DNA of 64,000 nucleotides, from positions 3,561,266-3,625,265 of the forward strand of contig CAUJGJ010000030.1 of NCBI GenBank assembly GCA_963170055.1, read 5' to 3'. Both the position numbers and the translations under genes were made by a program. The number at the start of each line of letters is the position of its first letter. The first letter of the stretch is position 1. Shown here piece by piece: positions 53,545 to 64,000 of this stretch. The notes under the pieces were generated by a model. That model was given only the letters and a program-made list of their open reading frames with translations, was not told the DNA's origin and made no database searches. Source of the DNA: Halisarca cf. caerulea. Its lineage: Eukaryota > Porifera > Demospongiae > Chondrillida > Halisarcidae.

Positions 53545-56304
53545 ATGACAAAAACACCCTGGCAAAGTAACAAATTTAAATTGGGACTAATCATGACAAC
53601 AGTAAATAGCCCTAGTGCATGTGACTGGAAGTGTGACCACATGGTAGAACCAGCAGTAATGGCGGTGAAGACCAAGGATTGTATTTTAAACTCTTTGGAG
53701 AGAATTCGTGAACTTGTGTGTGTTGTGGAGGAGGAAGGACCCCTACAACACCTGCTGTCCACCCTCCAGGAGGCTGTAGCCTACCTGGTTGGTGGACAGC
53801 CAGTGAGTGATTCGAGTGTGTGGGTTGACAGTGGGAATGTGAGGGCGAGGGACGAGAGCATGGACGTGAGTATAGAGGGGAATGTGAGGAATGAGAGTGA
53901 ACATATGAATGTGGAGTTGAGGGCGGGGGAAGAGAGTGTGAGGGAGAGTGTGGATGAGAGTCTGAGGGCGGGGGGAGAGAGTGTGAGTGAGGATGTGGAT
54001 GAGAGGACGGAGGAAGAGAGTGTGAGGGAGAGTGTGGATGAGAGTCTGAGGGCGGGGGGAGAGAGTGTGAGTGAGGGTGTGGATGAGAGGGCGGAGGAAG
54101 AGAGTGTGAGTGAGGGTGTGGATGAGAGGGCGGAGGAAGAGAGTGTGAGTGAGGGTGTGGATGAGAGGGCGGAGGAAGAGAGTGTGAGTGAGGGTGTGGA
54201 TGAGAGTGTGAGTGAGGGTGTGGATGAGAGGGCGGAGGAAGAGAGTGTGAGGGCGTGGGAAGAGAGTGTGAGTGAGGGAAGAAGCAAACGTTACTATGTA
54301 GAAAACTATAGATTCGCATACACACATATACCAGGCGTTCCCACCAGCCTCCCCAACACCAGAGATTTCCTCAGGCTGATCAATGCCGCTGCTGGCAACA
54401 GCATTGATCAGCAAGCCTCCCTCTTGGCTCTGGTGTGTGGGGAGGACCACAGCTTCACACACTCGCTGGACGAGTGTGTGAAGCTGCTCTTAGACCATAA
54501 TTCTCCCCTCCCTACCACACCCCCCCTACCCTTAGTCCTCGATATTTTTTCCTCCCTCCACCAGCTTGCTGTCAGGGCCCACTATGTTCTGGGCAGGCTC
54601 GTCAGGGAAACTTGCGAGTCAACATCAGAGAATGTCTTCTCCGTCATTGCCACTCTGTGCAATGATGGAGAAGACATGAAGCTCAGACATTACCGGGGCC
54701 TGTTACAGGGCTGCTCCTGTCACAAGTGTCGACAGGAGCTGACGTGGCTGGATGCCCCCACAGGCAGCCAGCCAGGGCCCTGTACATATGTGGCTGCTGC
54801 CATGGCCCTGACAGTGAGCAATTTTACAAATTTAACCCCCACCTTTTTTAGACAGGTATGTAAATTTTATGAAAAGTCCTCCCCCCTATCGCACGAATAT
54901 TTTTTTAAATCACGACAGTCCCCCGCACGTGTCAGACAAGCTCTGCCTTGTCTGACATCCCTCACCATCCCGCCAACCCAACCACTACCCAATCCCCTGA
55001 GGCTACTCAGGGGGGCAGTCTTCCCACTGTCTGTGGAGGCAATCCACTATGTGGACGGCGATGGGGGCAACCTTCTTGCTGAGGCAGTGTCAGGGCTCCT
55101 GGAGTATCTCGCCCCCATTTCCAACATTGAGATACTCCAGCTTACCAACGGTCAACACCTGGTTGGCTTTCGTGAGGAGTCGCATGACGCCATTGAGCTG
55201 ACCCACACATTTACATGTGGATCAGCCAATGTGCGAGGACTGCGAAAGCAGGAGCTGGGTGTTACAGCCCTGAGACGTGCCAGGCACAACATTGCCACCA
55301 GCAAGAAGGCCCTCCTGTCTACTAGTGGCTCTGTGGACAGCTATGGTCGACTGCTAGTAACTGTCCACCTTGTGCGGGATGGTGTGAGTACTACCAACGG
55401 AGAGGACCTCGTACAGCAAGGCCTCTCCGTTCCCTTTGGGGAGGCCCCCTCCAGCATCAAGGAGGCCCAGCGTGTGGCCATGGAGGAGAGGAGAGGCCTC
55501 TACAGCCTCAGTGCAGACATGTCTGCACTAGATCTCCATCCGTCGGAGGTTAGACGGCAGCTCCTCTCCTCCACTGAGGTACGCATCACCATCGGTAGTG
55601 ACATCTGCCGAATCACAAGTCAAGCTGGAGGAAGCAACGAAGGCCACTTGATGATTCGGAAGAGCACTATCGAAGGTGCGGGGCTGGGTCTCTTTGTGCA
55701 TGGGGCCCAATCCAATTTGTACATACCAGATGATAAATTTTTAACTTACTATTCCCTCCGTCCCCTTCCCAGAGGTCACCCCCCCTCCAACCCTGATTAT
55801 GAATTGGCTGTAAATAGTTTTGTTTTTGGTGCCGATCACTATGACGGCACCAACTTGGGGAGGTACGCCAACCAAGGGGGCTTGGACGAGGCGATGAGAG
55901 AGCTGGCCTCTCAGAGCACATTGGTCAACTACACCCAGCCGGACTGGAAGGTAGTTGACCAAGTTGCAGAGCGTCACTGCAATGCTAGGTTCTATCGTCA
56001 AGGCCAGTCCCTTTGTGTTGGTACCTCCGGAACAATACATCTATCCCCAACAACCCCCAAAGAGTTACTTGTAAATTATGGAATTCCAAATTATTGGCTT
56101 CCCTACCTTGCTAGCAAGGCAAATACCCTTCCTCCCCAGAGCCCCCACTTAAAATTCCTACTATGGGCCCTTAGTAATTCGAATTGCAATTGGCCCGACA
56201 CCCTAAAGAGCACATTAACCACCTTATTAAGTATTGCCCCTCAACCAAATGCACAATCCCCATGGCCACACCTTACAGACACTCCCAGAGGACGTAGACA
56301 TTGA
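53545..56304 (+). CDS. SNase-like plus SET-domain protein, 919 aa
   Basis: One uninterrupted 919-codon ORF; the first in-frame ATG after the TGA at 53,524 is taken as start, with Met17 an alternative. Residues about 125-245 are acidic repeats of 13 residues (ERAEEESVSEGVD type). Residues 250-550 are unrecognised, with a small cysteine cluster CSCHKC at 390-395. Residues about 550-655 resemble a staphylococcal-nuclease OB fold: RGLRKQELG at 564-572, YGR at 600-602, DGV at 612-614, RRGLY at 649-653. The usual catalytic Arg and metal-binding Asp before QEL appear replaced, so nuclease activity is doubtful. Residues about 700-850 look like a SET lysine methyltransferase domain: GAGLGLF (711-717), NLGRYANQ (770-777, the NxxRxxNH motif) and ELLVNYG (840-846, with the usual catalytic Tyr, here Tyr845). 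No post-SET cysteines are seen. A chromatin role is inferred. Absence of introns fits a retrocopy, a mobile-element gene or one large exon. Confidence 0.8.
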   Translation: MTKTPWQSNKFKLGLIMTTVNSPSACDWKCDHMVEPAVMAVKTKDCILNSLERIRELVCVVEEEGPLQHLLSTLQEAVAYLVGGQPVSDSSVWVDSGNVRARDESMDVSIEGNVRNESEHMNVELRAGEESVRESVDESLRAGGESVSEDVDERTEEESVRESVDESLRAGGESVSEGVDERAEEESVSEGVDERAEEESVSEGVDERAEEESVSEGVDESVSEGVDERAEEESVRAWEESVSEGRSKRYYVENYRFAYTHIPGVPTSLPNTRDFLRLINAAAGNSIDQQASLLALVCGEDHSFTHSLDECVKLLLDHNSPLPTTPPLPLVLDIFSSLHQLAVRAHYVLGRLVRETCESTSENVFSVIATLCNDGEDMKLRHYRGLLQGCSCHKCRQELTWLDAPTGSQPGPCTYVAAAMALTVSNFTNLTPTFFRQVCKFYEKSSPLSHEYFFKSRQSPARVRQALPCLTSLTIPPTQPLPNPLRLLRGAVFPLSVEAIHYVDGDGGNLLAEAVSGLLEYLAPISNIEILQLTNGQHLVGFREESHDAIELTHTFTCGSANVRGLRKQELGVTALRRARHNIATSKKALLSTSGSVDSYGRLLVTVHLVRDGVSTTNGEDLVQQGLSVPFGEAPSSIKEAQRVAMEERRGLYSLSADMSALDLHPSEVRRQLLSSTEVRITIGSDICRITSQAGGSNEGHLMIRKSTIEGAGLGLFVHGAQSNLYIPDDKFLTYYSLRPLPRGHPPSNPDYELAVNSFVFGADHYDGTNLGRYANQGGLDEAMRELASQSTLVNYTQPDWKVVDQVAERHCNARFYRQGQSLCVGTSGTIHLSPTTPKELLVNYGIPNYWLPYLASKANTLPPQSPHLKFLLWALSNSNCNWPDTLKSTLTTLLSIAPQPNAQSPWPHLTDTPRGRRH
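53917..54275 (+). repeat. 39-bp in-frame coding minisatellite
   Basis: Units of the type GAGAGGGCGGAGGAAGAGAG followed by TGTGAGTGAGGGTGTGGAT (39 bp, 13 codons) repeat inside the SET-protein gene with in-frame length variants. The coding strand is almost pure G and A with T, which leaves the opposite strand open in all frames; those minus-strand ORFs are shadows. Copy number is likely to vary between individuals. Confidence 0.9.
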
Positions 56305-56462
56305 AATCCATCTCATTCCATTGCAGATATGTATAAAAAAGAAACAAAGTACCCTCCCCCACCTACGGAATAACAGAGAATACACCCTACCTTTTACTAT
56401 GCTATACAGTACTAAAATGGAAACAAGACAGTCCTGTTGACCCAACCACAATCTATCATTGA
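56305..56462. other. Short spacer after the SET-protein gene
   Basis: No gene is seen between the stop codon and the first recognisable LINE sequence. There is no canonical AATAAA; an A-rich TATAAAAAAGAAACAAAG lies near 56,331. Confidence 0.4.
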
Positions 56463-56540
56463 TCACTCAAACACTTTGATCATGCAGCCTTTAGGCGGGA
56501 CCTCGACTCAGCCCCCCGGGGAATTCTTGATCTATTCGAA

Positions 56541-59115
56541 GACACTTCGGACAAACCTGAAGCCTTCAACCTGCTCCTACTTGACATTATCAATCACCAC
56601 ACCTCGTTAACTAAAGTACGTAGTAATTAAGACACATATGACTCCGTGGATTACACCACAACTGAAAAAAAAACAATGACATATCGGAATCGTCTACACC
56701 GAAAATTTTTGAAATCCCGTTCTGAAACCGATCGCCTTGTATTTGCCAATTTCCAAACCAAGTGGTACACCAACAGAGACTAGCCAAAGAGCAATATGTG
56801 ACCAGCCTCATCATGAAGAGAGCCACTCCATCCTCAATTTGGTCAGCCGTAAAATTGTGCGGGAATAACGGAAGCAAGTACTCTTTTACATTGAATGCAA
56901 ACCAAAGACACTTCGGACAAACCTGAAGCCTTCAACCTGCTCCTACTTGACATTATCAATCACCACACCTCGTTAACTAAAGTACGTAGTAATTAAGACA
57001 CATACGACTCCGTGGATTACACCACAACTGAAAAAAAAACAAGGACATATCGGAATCGTCTACACCGAAAATTTTTGAAATCCCGTTCTGAAACCGATCG
57101 CCTTGTATTTGCCAATTTCCAAACCAAGTGGTACACCAACAGAGACTAGCCAAAGAGCAATATGTGACCAGCCTCATCATGAAGAGAGCCACTCCATCCT
57201 CAATTTGGTCAGCCGTAAAATTGTGCGGGAATAACGGAAGCAAGTACTCTTTTACATTGAATGCAAACCAAAGACACTTCGGACAAACCTGAAGCCTTCA
57301 ACCTGCTCCTACTTGACATTATCAATCACCACACCTCGTTAACTAAAGTACGTACGTAGTAATTAAGACACATACGACTCCGTGGATTACACCACAACTG
57401 AAAAAAAAACAAGGACATATCGGAATCGCCTACACCGAAAATTTTTGAAATCCCGTTCTGAAACCGATCGCCTTGTATTTGCCAATTTCCAAACCAAGTG
57501 GTACACCAACAGAGACTAGCCAAAGAGCAATATGTGACCAGCCTCATCATGAAGAGAGCCACTCCATCCTCAATTTGGTCAGCCGTAAAATTGTGCGGGA
57601 ATAACGGAAGCAAGTACTCTTTTACATTGAATGCAAACCAAAGACACTTCGGACAAACCTGAAGCCTTCAACCTGCTCCTACTTGACATTATCAATCACC
57701 ACACCTCGTTAACTAAAGTACGTACGTAGTAATTAAGACACATACGACTCCGTGGATTACACCACAACTGAAAAAAAAACAAGGACATATCGGAATTGTC
57801 TACACCGAAAATTTTTGAAATCCCGTTCTGAAACCGATCGCCTTGTATTTGCCAATTTCCAAACCAAGTGGTACACCGACAGAGACTAGCCAAAGAGCAA
57901 CATGTGACCAGCCTCATCATGAAGAGAGCCACTCCACCCTCAATTTGGCCAGCCGTAAAATTGTGCGGGAATAACGGAAGCAAGTACTCTTTTACATTGA
58001 ATGCAAACCAAAGACACTTCGGACAAACCTGAAGCCTTCAACCTACTCCTACTTGACATTATCAATCACCACACCTCGTTAACTCAAGTACGTAGTAATT
58101 AAGACACATATGACTCCGTGGATTACACCACAACTGAAAAAAAAACAATGACATATCGGAATCGTCTACACCGAAAATTTTTGAAATCCCGTTCTGAAAC
58201 CGATCGCCTTGTATTTTGCCAATTTCCAAACCAAGTGGTACACCAACAGAGACTAGCCAAAGAGCAATATGTGACCAGCCTCATCATGAAGAGAGCCACT
58301 CCACCCTCAATTTGGCCAGCCGTAAAATTGTGCGGGAATAACGGAAGCAAGTACTCTTTTACATTGAATGCAAACCAAAGACACTTCGGACAAACCTGAA
58401 GCCTTCAACCTGCTCCTACTTGACATTATCAATCACCACACCTCGTTAACTAAAGTACGTACGTAGTAATTAAGACACATACGACTCCGTGGATTACACC
58501 ACAACTGAAAAAAAAACAATGACATATCGGAATCGTCTACACCGAAAATTTTTGAAATCCCGTTCTGAAACCGATTGCCTTGTATTTTGCCAATTTCCAA
58601 ACCAAGTGGTACACCGACAGAGACTAGCCAAAGAGCAATATGTGACCAGCCTCATCATGAAGAGAGCCACTCCACCCTCAATTTGGCCAGCCGTAAAATT
58701 GTGCGGGAATAACGGAAGCAAGTACTCTTTTACATTGAATGCAAACCAAAGACACTTCGGACAAACCTGAAGCCTTCAACCTGCTCCTACTTGACATTAT
58801 CAATCACCACACCTCGTTAACTAAAGTACGTACGTAGTAATTAAGACACATACGACTCCGTGGATTACACCACAACTGAAAAAAAAACAATGACATATCG
58901 GAATCGTCTACACCGAAAATTTTTGAAATCCCGTTCTGAAACCGATTGCCTTGTATTTTGCCAATTTCCAAACCAAGTGGTACACCGACAGAGACTAGCC
59001 AAAGAGCAATATGTGACCAGCCTCATCATGAAGAGAGCCACTCCACCCTCAATTTGGCCAGCCGTAAAATTGTACAGGAATAACGGAAGCAAGTACCCTT
59101 TTACATTGAATGAAC
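56541..59115 (+). repeat. 366-371-bp tandem array made of the LINE linker, seven copies
   Basis: GACACTTCGG recurs at 56,541, 56,907, 57,273, 57,643, 58,013, 58,380 and 58,751. Each unit is a contiguous piece of the LINE pre-RT linker. Lengths vary through one or two copies of ACGT in GTACGTAGTAATTAAG and a one-base indel in TTGTATT(T)GCCAATTTCC. The first four units lack that T and are frameshifted; the last three keep the longer frame of 93-114 codons. Every unit also has a TAA-TTAAG stop region, so the repeat is not a functional gene. Confidence 0.93.
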
Positions 59116-59255
59116 TCATACTTCACTACCGTCGCCTCAATTGCATCAGATATCGTTACTCCTACAGCATCAAGCACGACCTTTGCCACTCCCCCACCTG
59201 TTAACTATTGTGAGCTACCTCTAATCTCAACCTCAACTTGTGAATCCCTGAATGT

Positions 59256-59861
59256 ATGCTCATCCATCAACAAAGATCACACCCACCTCCACTGAACATT
59301 ACATTTAATGATTGTTGCATTGAGCAGGTTAGTATATTCAAACTACTGGGAGTTATCATCGATGAACATTTACGCTGGAGTCCTAGAATGTTTACAGAAC
59401 TATGCAGCCGCATCATTCTCAGGAGATCTAGGACGTCATCTGCCTCTGAAGCCCTTCATATTATAAATTGGAAACCACTCCCAAATCAAAGGGAGGAAAA
59501 AATTGTCAAATTATGCAAACAATTGATTCAACCAAACTCAGCAGAAACTCCCTCTTATCTAAGACTACTAGCAGAGCCTAGGACGTCATCTGCCTCTGAA
59601 GCCCTTCATATTATAAATTGGAAACCACTCCCAAATCAAAGGGAGGAAAAAATTGTCAAATTATGCAAACAATTGATTCAACCAAACTCAGCAGGAACTC
59701 CCTCTTATCTAAGACTACTAGCAGAGCCTATTGCATCAACCCACTCCTATGCCACACGCAGTGCTACTCGAGGCCACCTGACAACACGGGCTATTAGATC
59801 CAAGTACAGAAAGAAGGCATTCAGCTATCGAATGGCAAAAGCCTGGAATGCAACTATGTAA
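59256..59861 (+). pseudogene. LINE reverse-transcriptase C-terminal remnant with in-frame duplication
   Basis: The 201-codon open stretch opens with LINE-type sequence before the RT thumb region (PPLNITFNDCCIEQVSIF), continues with LLGVIIDEHLRWSPRM and ends in the typical LINE tail KKAFSYRMAKAWNATM followed by TAA. The RT catalytic core upstream is missing and the preceding frame is shifted, so it cannot make a working enzyme. Residues of the type RTSSASEALHIINWKPLPNQ occur twice because of a 150-bp tandem duplication. It belongs to the rearranged LINE that surrounds it. Confidence 0.75.
59428..59727 (+). repeat. 150-bp tandem duplication, two copies
   Basis: Bases 59,428-59,577 and 59,578-59,727 are the same except for one visible base difference (GCAGAAACTC versus GCAGGAACTC). 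The unit is exactly 50 codons, so the frame continues. Near-identity indicates a recent event. Confidence 0.93.
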
Positions 59862-60348
59862 CTTGACAATTATTAAATAGTATGTATATGTTACTGTATT
59901 ATATGTTTATATGTGTGCGTTGTATGCCGGTGTGTACTACATGCATGTATACTCTAAAATGTACCATGTGTGATATAACTTTCTTCCACAAGTCACTGAT
60001 CAGATTCTTATTTATTGTAATATGGCCTCACATAACATACACCTTGATTTCTCATGCTACATCATCCACTCTATTATGCACTTCAATTTTAAATTATTGA
60101 TCGTAGTTATTATTGTGTTTGTTAAAATTGCTCATGCATGCCTTTTCCACTTCCAATTTAAATTTTGCATCTGTGTTTGTGTTCTTTGCTGGAATCCCTG
60201 CAAAGTAGCCCTTATACCCACTACCCTCACATTCCTATTTGTACGTAAGTAGCATTTGATCATCCGCTGAACAATCTCAGAATGTTACGTACGTGCAGAT
60301 TGACCATGCTAAGTACATACTACCCCCCCCCACACACACACAAGAATC
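59862..60348. other. AT-rich sequence, no gene
   Basis: Probable LINE 3' region up to about 60,260, then unclassified sequence with a short C9-(CA)n tract at about 60,323-60,342. The small ORFs here have no recognisable features. Confidence 0.5.
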
Positions 60349-60612
60349 AAGTAAGTAAGGTAAAGGGGGTAATTTGGAACACGATGGTAATTTGGGACAG
60401 GGCCAGTAACTTTTGTTGTGGTTAAGTCACCCAACCATCTTTGCTACTGCCAAACTCCCCCTCCATGGAGATAATACGGACTGATAATGATAATGATTAT
60501 AAGGATAAGGATTATAAGGATAATGATTGATGTAGCTTATGGTTGGCACGGCTTTTGGCCTGACTGTTCCAAATTACCTGCCGTTCCAAATTACCCCCCT
60601 TTACCTTACTTG
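60349..60612. mobile_element. MITE-like inverted-repeat element 1, about 264 bp
   Basis: The left end AAGTAAGGTAAAGGGGG followed by GTAATTTGGAAC is matched in inverse orientation by GTTCCAAATTACCCCCC and TTTACCTTACTT on the right, differing by one G. A second copy of GGTAATTTGGRAC sits just inside each end (about 60,385 and 60,565), so each terminus is doubled. The interior contains short GATAATGATTATAAG repeats. No clear target-site duplication was found, so the exact borders are uncertain. Confidence 0.75.
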
Positions 60613-60928
60613 GTCAATCTCCCTCTGACGTACGCACACACACCTCTACCCCAATAAAGACACGTAACAAGAACGCCCATCAAAATACACAGATGTTTGG
60701 GCTCACCTTCTAACCCTAGGCTCCTTTTCCGCGTTGTAGGCGCTTCTTCGGAAAATACTGTTCTGAGTGTGAAAGAAAACGGGAAAGAGGACAGTGAAAG
60801 ATTTAAAAACGTAAAATACAAACTAAAAAGCATAAATAACAAGTATTTAGGACTAAATACGCCTAAAACATTTCAACTTATCTTTGAAGGATTTGAATTT
60901 CTTCTTTTCCCGCTCAAGACTATTGACT

Positions 60929-60954
60929 CACGTGATAAACAACACAGACACGTG
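60929..60954. promoter_or_regulatory. Pair of CACGTG E-boxes
   Basis: Two perfect CACGTG hexamers stand at 60,929-60,934 and 60,949-60,954, exactly 20 bp apart, 11 bp and 31 bp before an ATG in good context. CACGTG is the core site of bHLH-ZIP factors (Myc/Max, USF, TFE/MITF). The spacing of about two helical turns puts both on the same face of the DNA. A promoter role is inferred. Confidence 0.45.
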
Positions 60955-60965
60955 TAGCAGGTAAA

Positions 60966-61014
60966 ATGGCGGCCGGGCAGTCAGTAACAAGTATGCTTGC
61001 GAACCAGACCTGCG
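60966..61014 (+). CDS. Candidate first coding exon (MAAGQSVTSMLANQTC)
   Basis: AAAATGGCGGCC is a strong animal start context. The frame runs MAAGQSVTSMLANQTC and then meets GCG followed by a consensus splice donor, GTGAGT, at 61,015-61,020. Two CACGTG boxes lie just upstream. No continuing exon was recognised on the plus strand up to 64,000, so the rest would lie beyond the window, with the minus-strand recombinase gene inside the first intron. It may equally be a chance arrangement or a non-coding transcript start. The peptide is not recognised. Confidence 0.35.
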
Positions 61015-61068
61015 GTGAGTGTTTGTTTGGCCATAGACCCTACGTAAGTGTATTTTCGAGTGTATATA

Positions 61069-61246
61069 AGGTAAAGTGCCCTTATCCTGATCACTCCCTA
61101 ATGCCAATCGGCACTTTTCCTGAACTCAGGAACTAAAGTTAGCCTGGCATTACAGCTACGGAATAATAAAGCCTAAATCTTTCTGTGTCTGCTGGGAGAT
61201 GCGGTGATCAGGATTAGGGAGTGATCAGGATTAGGGCACTCTACCT
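61069..61246. mobile_element. MITE-like inverted-repeat element 2, 178 bp
   Basis: The left arm AGGTAAAGTGCCCTTATC, CTGATCACTCCCTAAT (34 nt) pairs with the right arm ATTAGGGAGTGATCAG, GATTAGGGCACTCTACCT with two mismatches. The right side repeats GTGATCAGGATTAGGG twice. No coding capacity; no clear target-site duplication. Confidence 0.8.
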
Positions 61247-61259
61247 CATTAGTATGCGT

Positions 61260-61342
61260 AAGGTGAAAGCAGATAATTTCGGGAATGTCATAACTTTCAG
61301 TGCATAAACTGAATAGCCGACGAAATTACCTGCTTTTATCTT
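61260..61342. mobile_element. Short inverted-repeat element 3, 83 bp
   Basis: AAGGTGAAAGCAGATAATTT plus CG at 61,260-61,281 pairs with CGAAATTACCTGCTTTTATC plus TT at 61,321-61,342, 19 of 22 positions. It follows element 2 by 13 bp and starts with a similar AAGGT-AAAG end. Confidence 0.6.
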
Positions 61343-61421
61343 ATATGATATAACGAAGCAGAGGTCTACAGAACGAAGGCCTGCAGTTGATCTCTGCTAC
61401 GTTAGAAAATCTTTATTATAT

Positions 61422-61786
61422 AATTGCATAGTTTTTTAACATGTAGATACTCCATGCATATGAACACTGTTAATTGTGTGAATGTGAACTATGTGGATAT
61501 TATTGACTGCTATGATCATATCCATGATCATAGCAGTCAACGCAGGGGCAATGAGTTTCCATTACACTACGTACGTATATTATGCGTACCACCATAGATA
61601 ATCTTGTATGTATAGATTATCTATGGTACCACTGAGAAACTACAGTATTGTATTTTTCTTTCAAAATCGTGGTGTAGAATTGTCAGCTTATATGTCGAAA
61701 AAAATGAAATTACAAAATAATCCACATAGTTCACATTGACATAATTAACAGTGTTCACATGCATGAAGTATCTACATGTTAAAAAA

Positions 61787-61797
<11 letters not shown>
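61422..61797. mobile_element. Foldback element 4 with 77-bp arms and nested hairpins
   Basis: The left arm (61,422-61,498, AATTGCATAGTTTTTTAACA...) and right arm (61,719-61,797) are inverted copies with only a few mismatches. The 220-bp loop contains two further hairpins: 61,503-61,540 (17-bp perfect stem, loop ATCC) and 61,591-61,627 (13-bp perfect stem, 11-nt loop). The right arm contains the stop codon and last codons of the recombinase gene. It resembles foldback or MITE-type elements; no target-site duplication was identified. Confidence 0.8.

Positions 61798-64000
<2,203 letters not shown>

Larger units (their letters stand above)
56463..60260 (+). mobile_element. Rearranged, dead LINE (non-LTR retrotransposon) fragment
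   Basis: Parts of a LINE ORF2 follow each other in the correct order on the plus strand. First is the linker between endonuclease and reverse transcriptase (FRRDLDSAPRGILDLF near 56,492, LLLDIINHHTSLTKVR, then YRNRLHRKFLKSRSETD and QRLAKEQYV). Second is the start of the RT region (NSYFTTVASI near 59,112). Third is the RT carboxy-terminal part (FKLLGVIIDEHLRWS near 59,339) and the terminal KAFSYRMAKAWNA. The endonuclease and the RT catalytic core, including the YxDD region, are absent. The linker has been amplified into a seven-copy array. About 400 bp of AT-rich sequence after 59,861 may be the 3' UTR; the right border is uncertain. The pattern is of CR1/L2/Jockey-like elements, but the clade cannot be fixed. 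Confidence 0.75.

Noticed and set aside
53612..54462. Minus-strand ORFs of 168-239 codons rich in Ser, Pro, His and Leu
   Set aside because: They are shadows of the GA-rich coding minisatellite of the SET-protein gene, which leaves the opposite strand free of stops.
56611..59119. Repeated minus-strand ORFs of 75-95 codons (MLPLFPHNF type)
   Set aside because: They lie opposite the LINE linker, whose recognisable protein sequence is on the plus strand; the minus ORFs only recur because the DNA does.
60697..60957. 86-codon plus-strand ORF
   Set aside because: No recognisable domain and a poor start context; the region more likely holds the promoter for the candidate exon at 60,966.

Overview
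The window looks like nuclear DNA of an animal, probably a marine invertebrate such as a sponge or cnidarian (low confidence on the group). The evidence is a 50-kb eukaryotic satellite, TTAGGG telomere-type repeats, a gene with short GT-AG introns, fossil LINE (non-LTR retrotransposon) sequence, a TTAA-flanked element, inverted-repeat elements and long dinucleotide microsatellites. No tRNA, rRNA, bacterial operon or CRISPR array was seen.

Layout. Positions 1 to about 50,409 are one uninterrupted, same-direction array of a 104-bp satellite, roughly 485 monomers, running off the left edge. It has nested higher-order structure: blocks of 5, 12, 13, 15, 17 and 18 monomers and duplicated multi-kb blocks. 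Each typical monomer carries a 33-nt imperfect palindrome. The last 1.5 kb is strongly diverged. From 50,410 to 52,756 there is an older, decayed 62-bp tandem repeat. It contains a 21-bp minisatellite and is split by a 1,012-bp piggyBac-like element at a TTAA site. From 52,757 to 53,179 there is a telomere-like block: 33 units of a 12-mer built on CCC(T/C)AA, meeting five TTAGGG units in opposite orientation.

Genes. A 919-codon uninterrupted ORF (53,545-56,304, +) encodes an acidic 13-residue repeat region, a staphylococcal-nuclease-like (OB-fold) domain and a C-terminal SET methyltransferase-like domain. A multi-exon gene on the minus strand (61,787 to beyond 64,000) encodes a tyrosine recombinase of Crypton/DIRS type. 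Its catalytic residues R, K, SxxR, H and Y are spread over three exons whose splice phases fit, and it has an extra C-terminal domain. A tiny candidate first exon (60,966-61,014, +) lies just downstream of two CACGTG boxes.

Mobile debris. Between the two genes are a broken LINE (56,463 to about 60,260), in which a 366-371-bp piece of the pre-RT linker has become a 7-copy tandem array and the RT core is missing, and four inverted-repeat elements (60,349-61,797). Three of these share an AAGGTRAAAG-like terminus. The fourth supplies the stop codon of the recombinase gene.

No functional link between the two genes can be shown from sequence. Both sit in a repeat-dense zone beside a possible centromeric, pericentromeric or subtelomeric satellite.
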